DNA of 51,094 bases from Caldisericia bacterium. Lineage in GTDB: Bacteria > Caldisericota > Caldisericia > JAAYUI01. Below the pieces are notes generated by a model, which saw only the letters and a list, made by a program, of their open reading frames with translations, had not been told where the DNA came from and made no database searches. Made by a program: the position numbers and the translations under genes. The stretch spans positions 1 to 51,094 of the forward strand of contig JAGOOK010000008.1 of NCBI GenBank assembly GCA_017992555.1. The letters are read 5' to 3'. This document shows, piece by piece, positions 27,547 to 35,398 of the stretch (position 1 is its first letter; each line of letters begins with the position of its first letter).

Positions 27547-29204
27547 ATCTGAAGGACCGTTGGAAGTATCATTGGCCTTCTCCTTGTAGTTTCAAGCAAA
27601 ACATCAAACAATTTTTCCCTTATCTGTCTTTTTAGCTCGCTTGTTGATGAGCCTTCACTTTTCCAGTTTTTCACTATGTTAATGACAGCCTGCTTTACAA
27701 CTTCAATTGTCTCTGCCGATTCCTTCATGTAGATGAAACCTTGGCTGGTTATATCAGGTCCTGCCAAAATCTCTCTGGTATCTTTTGAAACTGCAACGGA
27801 TATGGTCATGAAACCGTCCCTTGCAAGTTTTGATCTCTCCTTGAGAACAACAGTGCCAATGTCCCCGACAGAACTGCCATCGATATAGACAGCCCCAGCA
27901 GACACCTTCTTTACTATTTTCCCTGTTTTCTCCGAAAGCTGTATCTGGTCACCATTATCGCAAATAAAGATGTTCTCTTTATTGATTCCGATGTTCTCTG
28001 CGATCTTTGCATGGAACCAGAGCTGTTTGTATTCGCCATGGAGAGGAATGAAATACTTTGGTCTGGTAAGCGCCAGGACTATCTTCATTTCTTCCTGTGA
28101 CGCATGGCCAGAGACATGCACCCCGTCAACATTTCGATAGTAAACGTTTGCACCCAGTTTCAGCAACCCAGAGACAGTCCTTGAGACAAGGCTCTCATTG
28201 CCCGGAATCGGATCAGCAGAAATGAGAACAGTGTCGGTTTTTTGTATGTGTATTTTTGGATGGGTGGCATTGGCAATTTTGGTCATACCAGACATTGGCT
28301 CACCTTGCGTTCCAGTTGTTACAATGGCAACTTTGTCCGGAGGCATTTTGTTGGCCTGTTCCGGGGTAATTACTATGCTGTCCTGCATGTTGAAATAGCC
28401 GAGCCTCTGCGCGACTTTGATCGTATCAACAATGCTCTTTCCATCTATGATGAGCTTACGTCCAAATTTTGCTGTTGTGTCAACTATCTGCTGGAGCCTG
28501 TGAATGTTTGTGGCGAAAGTAGCCACAACAATCCTGCCAGGAGCAAACTTGTATAGTTGTTCAAAGGTCTTGCCAACTGTTGATTCCGAAGCGGTGTAGC
28601 CCGGCTCGTCAGCATTTGTCGAATCAGCCATAAGACAGAGTATGCCCTTCAGCCCAAGGTCTCCAAATCTCTGAAGGTCCATGGGGTTTCCATCAATTGG
28701 GTTGAGATCGATTTTGAAATCGCCAGTGTGTAGGACGATCCCGGCCGGGAAATGAAGCGCGATTGCCGCACCATCCGGTATGGAATGGTTGACCCTTATG
28801 AATTCCGTTCTGACACCAGCAATAAAGTAGTGCTTTCCAAATTGCGCCGTCCTGAAATCTACAGGCCTCACCGAGCCTGGGAGCACCTCATCGGCAAGCC
28901 CAAGGGTCAGTTCAGTCCCATAAACGGGTACTTTGACCTTTTCAAGAACATATCTCAGGCCACCGATGTGGTCGGCATGGCCATGGGTCAGGAGGACGGC
29001 CCTTATCTTCTTGGAAATCGTGTCCAGATAAGAAAGGTCTGGAATAACTTTATCAATTCCAGGTAGATCGGCATCCGGGAACTTGAAACCAGCATCAATT
29101 ATTACAGCGTTGTTTTCCCACTCGATAACGGTCAGGTTTTTGCCAATCTCGCCAAGACCACCAAGTGGCGTTATTAAGATAGAATGTGGTTCGTTTCTGG
29201 ACAT
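27543..29204 (-). CDS. rnj: Ribonuclease J
   Basis: 553 residues from ATG 29204 (MSRNEPHSILITPLGGLGEIGKN). The metal site is HGHADHIGG (His74, His76, Asp78, His79), with a beta-CASP domain (TFATNIHRLQQIV) and a C-terminal dimerization domain. RNase J is a 5'-3' exo/endoribonuclease central to mRNA turnover in bacteria lacking RNase E. The start is coupled to udg (TAATG, 1-nt overlap). The same frame stays open a further 90 codons upstream to 29474 inside udg and would give a basic, Asn/Gly/Pro-rich extension. I treat that as a shadow frame but note it. It shares the operon with PNPase. Confidence 0.95.
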   Translation of the reverse strand: MSRNEPHSILITPLGGLGEIGKNLTVIEWENNAVIIDAGFKFPDADLPGIDKVIPDLSYLDTISKKIRAVLLTHGHADHIGGLRYVLEKVKVPVYGTELTLGLADEVLPGSVRPVDFRTAQFGKHYFIAGVRTEFIRVNHSIPDGAAIALHFPAGIVLHTGDFKIDLNPIDGNPMDLQRFGDLGLKGILCLMADSTNADEPGYTASESTVGKTFEQLYKFAPGRIVVATFATNIHRLQQIVDTTAKFGRKLIIDGKSIVDTIKVAQRLGYFNMQDSIVITPEQANKMPPDKVAIVTTGTQGEPMSGMTKIANATHPKIHIQKTDTVLISADPIPGNESLVSRTVSGLLKLGANVYYRNVDGVHVSGHASQEEMKIVLALTRPKYFIPLHGEYKQLWFHAKIAENIGINKENIFICDNGDQIQLSEKTGKIVKKVSAGAVYIDGSSVGDIGTVVLKERSKLARDGFMTISVAVSKDTREILAGPDITSQGFIYMKESAETIEVVKQAVINIVKNWKSEGSSTSELKRQIREKLFDVLLETTRRRPMILPTVLQI

Positions 29205-29785
29205 TACCTTGTTATTATTGTTTGATCCAGGATGAGCCTTAACTCCCTGAAGTCTTTTTTCATTGCTTCCAGTAGTTCCGGGTCCCTTTTGTGGAGGTAC
29301 GCTGCCGGATGGTACATTGGGAGGAACCTGAGCCCCTCCTTTAACTGGAGCTTTCCGTGTGTCACGCTTATGGACATTTGCTTTGACAACATTGTTTGGG
29401 TTGCCGGCGCCCCGAGCGTGATTATTATTTTTGGCATTATGGCCGCTATCTGGGCCATTAGATATGGTTTGCATGATTCTATTTCATCCTGTTGTGGCGT
29501 CCTGTTTTGAGGAGGCCTGCATTTTACTATATTTGTTATAAAAACTTCGGACCTTTTCAGTCCTATCATCAAGAGGAGTTTGTCCAGGAGCTGCCCAGCA
29601 GCCCCGACAAACGGCTCACCCTTCTCATCTTCGTTTGCACCAGGGCCTTCACCAATGAACATTATTGATGCGTCATAGTTTCCTATGCCTGGTACTGGAT
29701 TTTTTCTCATTACGCCAAGACTGCACTTACGACAGGTAGAAACCTGTCTGGTGACCTCATTCAAGATCACTTCGGTGTCAGTCAC
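29204..29785 (-). CDS. udg: Family 4 uracil-DNA glycosylase (Fe-S type)
   Basis: 193 residues. The four cluster cysteines are Cys18, Cys21, Cys89 and Cys105. The active-site motif is GEGPGANEDEKGEPFVG and the second motif is MYHPAAYLH. The enzyme removes uracil from DNA after cytosine deamination. The start is GTG (29785), overlapping the M16-peptidase stop by 8 nt; a GGGG stretch lies upstream. Its stop forms TAATG with rnj. Family 4 enzymes are common in thermophiles and anaerobes. Confidence 0.95.
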   Translation of the reverse strand: MTDTEVILNEVTRQVSTCRKCSLGVMRKNPVPGIGNYDASIMFIGEGPGANEDEKGEPFVGAAGQLLDKLLLMIGLKRSEVFITNIVKCRPPQNRTPQQDEIESCKPYLMAQIAAIMPKIIITLGAPATQTMLSKQMSISVTHGKLQLKEGLRFLPMYHPAAYLHKRDPELLEAMKKDFRELRLILDQTIITR

Positions 29786-31001
29786 TCACAAACCCCTTTT
29801 GGCCGCAAATGCCCTTTCCTACAAGTGAAATGGCATAGTCTTCCGGAATATTTTGCTTTATGTAGTTGTTGAAACTCTTTATCCCCAAAGAGTCTATTCT
29901 ATTTAGCGTTTCTTCAAGTGATGGCACCTGCCCGAGAAGTAGTCCGAATTTCCCGCTGCGGTCCATTCTTGCCATGTTGCTTTCGAGGGACAGGGTTGTT
30001 GAACCCTTTATCATCCTCTTTGCCCTCTCGAGCTCCTCTTCAGTTACACCATGGTTACGAAGATTGTCCAACTCATAAAGCAGGATATCACGACTCTTTT
30101 GGTAGTTTTCCTTCGGAACAGCGCCATAAACACCCAGAAGCCCAGCAGATTTCGAGAAAGAAGACATCATGGAAATATTGTAGACCAAGCCCTCTTTCTC
30201 CCTGAGTCTCTGGAAGAGCCTGGAGCTTATCGAACCAGCAATAATAACGGAGCTGACAAGTGCCTCGGCCATTTCTGCATCACTAAGCGTTGGCCCTGGC
30301 CACACATAGGTAAAATAGACCTGCTCGGAGTCTCTATCCATACAGAGTTTGTTTGGTTTGAATTCTGGCTGGTTTTCAACATATGAGGTTTTACCGTTGA
30401 GAGGCTCATGTGGGATGCCAAGTTTTTCAAGTTTGGCCGATAACTGTTCGTAGGTTATCCCTCCACAGGCAGACAAAACAGTATTTTCAGGCCTGTAGTG
30501 GTCCTTGTGATATTTCCTGACGTTGTCCGGAGAGACTTCTTTTATTACTTCCGGAAAACCAAGAACCGACCTTGCAAGCGGGTGTGTTCCCCAAGCCGCC
30601 TGAAACGCCCTAACAGAAGCAATTTCATCAGGGGCGTCCATAAATTCGGCTATCTCAGAGAGAACAACCCCCCTCTCCAGATTGATTGAATCATCCTGAA
30701 GTGAAGGGTTGTAGGTAGTATCAAACAAGAGGTCTAGCGCAAGGTCAACATCATCCACAAGGACCTTGGCATAAAAACTTGTCAGTTCAACTGAAGTATA
30801 AGCGTTCAGTTCTCCGCCCGTACCATCAATTTCGATTGCTATATCACTGGTACTTCTTTTTGGCGTGCCTTTAAAAACAAGGTGCTCAAGGAAGTGCGAA
30901 AGACCCTGTTGGTCTTCAGACTCGGTATAGGCACCTACTGGCATAAACAAACCGAGTGCTACCGAGCCAAAACCCGGCATGGTGTCTACTACTAGCTTCA
31001 C
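29778..31001 (-). CDS. M16-family zinc metallopeptidase
   Basis: 407 residues. The inverted zinc motif HFLEH (His36, Glu39, His40) and third ligand Glu115 (VLSEIAEF) are intact, so it is the catalytic type. An R-Y pair motif of the C-terminal half (SSRLFQRLREKEGLVY) is present. It starts with GTG overlapping the pnp stop (GTGA, 4 nt). The N-terminus lacks only the first strand usually seen in the family. Processing peptidase-like genes follow pnp in many Firmicutes; the substrate is unknown. Confidence 0.92.
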   Translation of the reverse strand: MKLVVDTMPGFGSVALGLFMPVGAYTESEDQQGLSHFLEHLVFKGTPKRSTSDIAIEIDGTGGELNAYTSVELTSFYAKVLVDDVDLALDLLFDTTYNPSLQDDSINLERGVVLSEIAEFMDAPDEIASVRAFQAAWGTHPLARSVLGFPEVIKEVSPDNVRKYHKDHYRPENTVLSACGGITYEQLSAKLEKLGIPHEPLNGKTSYVENQPEFKPNKLCMDRDSEQVYFTYVWPGPTLSDAEMAEALVSSVIIAGSISSRLFQRLREKEGLVYNISMMSSFSKSAGLLGVYGAVPKENYQKSRDILLYELDNLRNHGVTEEELERAKRMIKGSTTLSLESNMARMDRSGKFGLLLGQVPSLEETLNRIDSLGIKSFNNYIKQNIPEDYAISLVGKGICGQKGFVSD

Positions 31002-33214
31002 TTTCTCCTGTCCTTGCCGTGCCTCTTGCCATTGCCATGGTGATCATCTTCATGACCATGATCTTCATCACCATCAATGGCCGGTGGGATAGTTCCTGAA
31101 TCAGTTTCCAGGAGGCCTTTGCGAGTGAGGGAGATTCTGCCAGTTTCATCAATCTTTTTGACTTTGACCATGACTTCCTGGCCAATCTTGAGTTCATCTT
31201 CGACCTTTGCGACCCTGTAGTTTGCAATTTCGGAGATGTGAAGAAGGCCCTCTTTACCACCTTTGCCGATATCAACAAAAGCGCCAAAGTCCCTTATTCC
31301 GGTTACTCTGCCAAGATAGATCTTTCCGACAGTGACGTCTTCAGTTATCTCGGAGATAATCCCCTTTGCCTTCATGCCAGCTTCTTCATTCGGGGCCGTT
31401 ATAAATATCCTTCCATCCTGCTCAATATCAATCTTGCAGCCTGTATCTTCGATGATTTTCTTTATGACTTTGCCACCCGGTCCGATCACTTCACGGATCT
31501 TCTCCGTGTCTATGGTCATCGTGTAGACCCTTGGAGCATTCGGTGAAAGCTCCGGTCTTGGCTCTGGCAGACACTGTTTCATGAGACCGAGTATGAACAT
31601 CCTTGCATCTTTGGCCTGTGCCAGAGCGCGCCTGATGATATTCATGTCGATACCCTTGATCTTGATGTCCATCTGGAGGCCAGTTATGCCTTCAGTTGTT
31701 CCAGCAACCTTGAAATCCATGTCGCCAAGGGCATCTTCGACACCTTGAATATCAGTGAGGATCGCGATCTTGTCGTTGCTTGTGATGAGTCCCATCGCTA
31801 TTCCGGCAACAGGTGCCTTTAATGGGACACCCGCATCCATAAGCGAAAGAGAGCTACAACACACAGAGGCCATTGATGACGAGCCATTGCTTTCCAGAAC
31901 TTCAGAGAAAACCTGGATTGTATACGGAAACTCCTCCTCAGTTGGAACAAGCGGCACCAGCGATCTCTCTGCAAGATTGCCATGTCCGATATCTCTTCTT
32001 GATGGGCCCCTCAATGGCCTTACTTCGCCAACCGAGAATGGGGGGAAATTGTAGTAATGCATGTAATGCTTGATCTCTTCCTCATAAAGCCCCTCAACCA
32101 GCTGGCCTTCGTCCTTGGCGCCAAGAGTTGTTACGGATAAAACCTGGGTTTGGCCCCTGAGGAAAATCGCTGACCCATGAGTCATTGGAAGTGTGCCAAC
32201 CTCCATGGAGATTGGTCTGATCTCATTGGTTTTCCTGCCATCAGGGCGTTTGCCCTGAATGACTATCCTGTCCCTGACAAAAGATTTTAGCTCTTTTTCG
32301 AATATAAGGCCAAAATTTGACGTTTTTTCAGGTAACTTCTCCTGTACCAGGGCTTTTATCTCGTTCTCAAATTCACCGGATGCACTTTCACGCTGTGCCT
32401 TGTCTGGGTTGAAGAGTTTTTCGTCACCTTTTTTGAAAAGCTCTTCATGAACAAGCTGCAAGACTTCTGGATCGATCTCTGGCGGAGGAACAACAATTTT
32501 CGGCTTCCCAATTTCTTTTTGAAGCTCCATTTGCAGGGCAATAATGTCGGCAAAGGAGGCCTGCGCAAGCTCCATGGCTTTTGCGACCGTCTCTTCGTCC
32601 ACCTGGGTTGCACCACCCTCGACCATCATTATTGCATCATTTGTTCCAGCAACCACCAGATCAAGCGTTGATTTCTGGAGCATGGTGACAGTCGGGTTTA
32701 CGACAAGCTCCCCATCAATGAGTCCAATTCTCACTGCTGCGAGTGGCCCTTCAAACGGGGCATCAGAAATGGTGAGGGCGCAAGAAGCACCAATTATCCC
32801 AAGAAAATCCGGGATGTTCTCGCCATCTGATGAAAGTGTGGAAACAACGATCTGGACATCTTTGCGGAAGTGCTTTGGAAACAACGGCCTGAGGGGCCTG
32901 TCAATGAGCCTTGACCTCAATATTTCCTGGTCAGATGGCCTTCCACCCCTCTTGAAAAACCCGCCTGGGATTTTTCCTGCCGCATACATTTTGTCGAAAT
33001 AATCGACAACCAGCGGGAAGAAATCTATGTCGGGTCTTTCTTTATCAGCCACAACGGCAGTTGCAAGAACAACCGTTCCGCCGAGTTGCACCATAACAGA
33101 ACCACCGGCCTGCTGAGCAACTTTGCCGGTGGTGACTGTTATTTCCTGCCCCGCTATTTCAGCATGGGCAATATAAACGTCTCTATTTAGCTCTGTCTTT
33201 TTGTCTATTTTCAT
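30998..33214 (-). CDS. pnp: Polyribonucleotide nucleotidyltransferase (PNPase)
   Basis: 738 residues. Two RNase PH-like domains flank a helical linker, followed by KH (REVIGPGGKVIKKIIEDTG) and S1 (GKIYLGRVTGIRDFGAFVDIG) domains. It degrades RNA phosphorolytically 3'-5'. The start is coupled to rpsO (TAATG). After the S1 domain comes an unusual hydrophilic His/Asp-rich tail (DEDHGHEDDHHG) and a basic end (KRHGKDRRK), possibly a metal- or RNA-binding extension. Together with rnj in the same operon it forms a 5' and 3' RNA-decay set. Confidence 0.98.
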   Translation of the reverse strand: MKIDKKTELNRDVYIAHAEIAGQEITVTTGKVAQQAGGSVMVQLGGTVVLATAVVADKERPDIDFFPLVVDYFDKMYAAGKIPGGFFKRGGRPSDQEILRSRLIDRPLRPLFPKHFRKDVQIVVSTLSSDGENIPDFLGIIGASCALTISDAPFEGPLAAVRIGLIDGELVVNPTVTMLQKSTLDLVVAGTNDAIMMVEGGATQVDEETVAKAMELAQASFADIIALQMELQKEIGKPKIVVPPPEIDPEVLQLVHEELFKKGDEKLFNPDKAQRESASGEFENEIKALVQEKLPEKTSNFGLIFEKELKSFVRDRIVIQGKRPDGRKTNEIRPISMEVGTLPMTHGSAIFLRGQTQVLSVTTLGAKDEGQLVEGLYEEEIKHYMHYYNFPPFSVGEVRPLRGPSRRDIGHGNLAERSLVPLVPTEEEFPYTIQVFSEVLESNGSSSMASVCCSSLSLMDAGVPLKAPVAGIAMGLITSNDKIAILTDIQGVEDALGDMDFKVAGTTEGITGLQMDIKIKGIDMNIIRRALAQAKDARMFILGLMKQCLPEPRPELSPNAPRVYTMTIDTEKIREVIGPGGKVIKKIIEDTGCKIDIEQDGRIFITAPNEEAGMKAKGIISEITEDVTVGKIYLGRVTGIRDFGAFVDIGKGGKEGLLHISEIANYRVAKVEDELKIGQEVMVKVKKIDETGRISLTRKGLLETDSGTIPPAIDGDEDHGHEDDHHGNGKRHGKDRRK

Positions 33215-33480
33215 TACTTACGCAGTCCGAGGGCACTGATGAGCTTTAGATACCTGTTTTCTTCTATTGAACGAAGATAACCAAGCATTCTGTGTCTCTC
33301 ACCAACCATCCTCAAAAGTCCTCTCCTTGATGTAAAATCATGTTTGTGGGTAAGCAGGTGAGCTGAAAGTTCGTTGATCCTCTGGGTAAGAAGTGCAACC
33401 TGGACTTCTGGTGAACCTGTATCACCTTCGTGGGTGGCAAATTTCTCAATGATCTGCCGCTTTTTGTCTTTGTCTAACAT
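33214..33480 (-). CDS. rpsO: 30S ribosomal protein S15
   Basis: 88 residues from ATG 33480 ([27 protein letters not shown]), with GGAAAGGAG upstream; the frame to 33540 is leader. S15 binds 16S rRNA early in assembly of the 30S platform. The last residues, [16 protein letters not shown], match the family. The order rpsO-pnp is nearly universal in bacteria. The roughly 60-nt leader (about 33543-33481) includes a GTGGCCAC palindrome, a possible target for S15 autoregulation, which I cannot confirm. Confidence 0.98.
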   Translation of the reverse strand: MLDKDKKRQIIEKFATHEGDTGSPEVQVALLTQRINELSAHLLTHKHDFTSRRGLLRMVGERHRMLGYLRSIEENRYLKLISALGLRK

Positions 33481-33549
33481 TAATATTTTCTCCTTTCCTG
33501 TGGCCACGGTGTCGTCGCGGAGTACGTCCATCCTAGCCAAGGTTAGGCC

Positions 33550-33577
33550 AATATAACACGAAAACTTACCGATTCAA
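33550..33577 (-). promoter_or_regulatory. rpsO operon promoter
   Basis: On the minus strand TTGAAT (33577-33572), a 16-nt spacer and TATATT (33555-33550). It predicts a transcript start near 33543 and a leader of about 60 nt with a Shine-Dalgarno. It is back-to-back with the HAD-mnmA promoter; the two -35 boxes are 9 nt apart. Confidence 0.65.
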
Positions 33578-33586
33578 GGACTGGTC

Positions 33587-33616
33587 TTGAACCTTTATAA
33601 AACAAACGGCTATAAT
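33587..33616 (+). promoter_or_regulatory. HAD-mnmA promoter, predicted leaderless
   Basis: TTGAAC (33587-33592), an 18-nt spacer and a consensus TATAAT (33611-33616). The ATG at 33625 follows by 8 nt (TCTAACTT) with no Shine-Dalgarno, so transcription is predicted to begin within 0-2 nt of the start codon. Confidence 0.7.
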
Positions 33617-33624
33617 TCTAACTT

Positions 33625-34353
33625 ATGATTAAAACCAAAAACAAACCGCAAGCCGTAATCTTCGACTTCTGGAATACACTTATTTATGACTTGCCGGATG
33701 TTGAGGAAAAGAGGGGTAAATACAGGATTGAAAAGATCCATGAAATACTAATCAGACATGATATTAGAGTTTCAATCTCTGACGTTTCCTTTGCTTACGA
33801 AGCCGCAGGCAAAATGATCACCGAGCTTGCAAAAAACAATAGAGCATTGACCATCAGGGAACAGATCAGGCTTATGGCAGAAACGATAAGATTCATACCA
33901 GACAGGGAACTCATTGAAAAACTTGAGGATGCCTACAACAGGGCAAACCTCCTCTTTTTGAGTCCACTTGTTCCAGGCGCTGAAGAAATGATCGAATCGC
34001 TCTTCAGAAAATACAAGCTTGGTCTCATATCCAATACAGAACGCTCTTCCGGAAAACATCTCACAATGGCCTACCACAATTTGATGAAAAGATTTAGCGT
34101 GACATATTTCTCCGATGAAAGAAAACTGAGAAAACCACACCCCGAAACCTATCTCACCACTGCCGCAGAACTTGCTGTCGACCCCATCGATTGTGTCATG
34201 GTTGGCGATGATGAAGAAAAAGATTGCACTCCTGCCGTTGTTTGCGGCATGAGGGCGATACTGTTTGCGGACCCAAAAAGGGGAATCAAGTCTGACTTCT
34301 CACCACAGACTTCAACACTCTCCCAGTTGGCCCAAATCCTGGAAAAAATGTAA
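33625..34353 (+). CDS. HAD-superfamily hydrolase, atypical active site
   Basis: 242 residues. The HAD core is clear: motif I VIFDFWNTL (Asp14), motif II LISNTERSSG, motif III KLRKPHPETY and motif IV VMVGDDEEKD. A helical cap lies at about 25-110. The second aspartate of the usual DxD phosphatase motif is Trp16 here, so the canonical general acid is missing. The group resembles DFWGTL-type HAD proteins of unsettled substrate. The mRNA is predicted leaderless. The stop overlaps mnmA by 1 nt (TAATG), so the two are co-translated. Substrate unknown. Confidence 0.88.
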   Translation: MIKTKNKPQAVIFDFWNTLIYDLPDVEEKRGKYRIEKIHEILIRHDIRVSISDVSFAYEAAGKMITELAKNNRALTIREQIRLMAETIRFIPDRELIEKLEDAYNRANLLFLSPLVPGAEEMIESLFRKYKLGLISNTERSSGKHLTMAYHNLMKRFSVTYFSDERKLRKPHPETYLTTAAELAVDPIDCVMVGDDEEKDCTPAVVCGMRAILFADPKRGIKSDFSPQTSTLSQLAQILEKM

Positions 34354-35339
34354 TGGCAAAAATACTTGTCGGAATGTCTGGCGGCACAGACTCTACGGCC
34401 GCAGTCCTTGTTTTGAGGTCTTATGGGCATGAAGTGTGTGGCGCGTCACTTCCGATATGTGGCAGGGAAAGCATAGACACAGCCATAAAAGCCAGCGAGC
34501 AAATTGGAATCAAGCACTACGTGATCCCGATCCAAAATCTTTTCAAAACGCAAGTTATCGAATACTTCAAAAATTCAATCATCCGAAACGAGACCCCAAA
34601 CCCGTGCGTCATGTGCAACCAGATGGTAAAGATGCATGTTCTGCACAAGTTTGCCATGCAGATGGGTTTTGAATACATCGCCACTGGACATTACGCAAAA
34701 AAAATCTCCTACGCGGGTCACATTACCGTTGCAAAAGCTGATTATGAAATCAAGGACCAAAGCTACATGCTTGCCAGGGTTGATGAAATCATACTTCAAA
34801 GGTGTCTCTTCCCGCTGGGAACGCTCACAAGGGCAGAAGCAGAATCCAAAATCGACGGCATACCAACCACACCCCCCAGTCAGGATGCCTGTTTCATCAA
34901 TGTCCCAATGAAGGAATGGATAGCCAGGGAAATCGGGATAGGCCAACCCGGTGATATTGTGGATACTGACGGCAGCGTCATTGGCCAGCATTGCGGACTG
35001 AACGCTTTTACCCACGGGCAAAGAGAGGGCATTGGCCTCGCAGATGGACCATGGTATGTTGTCAGAAAAGATGTAAAAACCAATACACTTGTGGTTGGGC
35101 GTAAAGAAAATGTGCAAGTCTCAAGATTCAGGGTAATTGATCTAAGGCTGATTTCTGATGATAAACCCCAAGTGATGATACGCTACAGATCAAACCCCGT
35201 TGAATGCAGAATCGAGCATGAAAGCAATGGCGATATATTTGTGTCTGCAAAAACACCTGTTTTTGCACCAACACCAGGTCAATTCGCAGTTTTCTATTCA
35301 AGAAACATCCTGATCGGTTCAGCAATAATCACCGACTAA
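34353..35339 (+). CDS. mnmA: tRNA-specific 2-thiouridylase (MnmA family)
   Basis: 328 residues. The PP-loop is MSGGTDST; the catalytic pair is Cys85 (ETPNPCVMCN) and Cys180 (SQDACF), joined by TGHYAKK and KDQSYMLARV. The C-terminal beta-barrel is short, making the protein smaller than the usual 350-370 residues. It inserts sulfur at U34 of tRNAs for Glu, Gln and Lys, taking it from a cysteine desulfurase relay not present here. A related sulfurtransferase paralogue is the main alternative. It follows the HAD gene by TAATG coupling and ends at a bidirectional terminator. Confidence 0.9.
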   Translation: MAKILVGMSGGTDSTAAVLVLRSYGHEVCGASLPICGRESIDTAIKASEQIGIKHYVIPIQNLFKTQVIEYFKNSIIRNETPNPCVMCNQMVKMHVLHKFAMQMGFEYIATGHYAKKISYAGHITVAKADYEIKDQSYMLARVDEIILQRCLFPLGTLTRAEAESKIDGIPTTPPSQDACFINVPMKEWIAREIGIGQPGDIVDTDGSVIGQHCGLNAFTHGQREGIGLADGPWYVVRKDVKTNTLVVGRKENVQVSRFRVIDLRLISDDKPQVMIRYRSNPVECRIEHESNGDIFVSAKTPVFAPTPGQFAVFYSRNILIGSAIITD

Positions 35340-35343
35340 ATTA

Positions 35344-35375
35344 AAAAGGCCCTTCCCGATTGGGAAGGGCCTTTT
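35344..35375. terminator. Bidirectional intrinsic terminator between mnmA and glnA
   Basis: AAAAGGCCCTTCCC (35344-35357) pairs perfectly with GGGAAGGGCCTTTT (35362-35375): a 14-bp stem with a 4-nt loop. T runs on both strands let it end mnmA (plus) and glnA with its long upstream operon (minus). It shares the AAAGGCCC core with the other GGCCC-type terminators here. Confidence 0.9.
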
Positions 35376-35398
35376 GATATCCTGTTTTCCTTGTTAGC

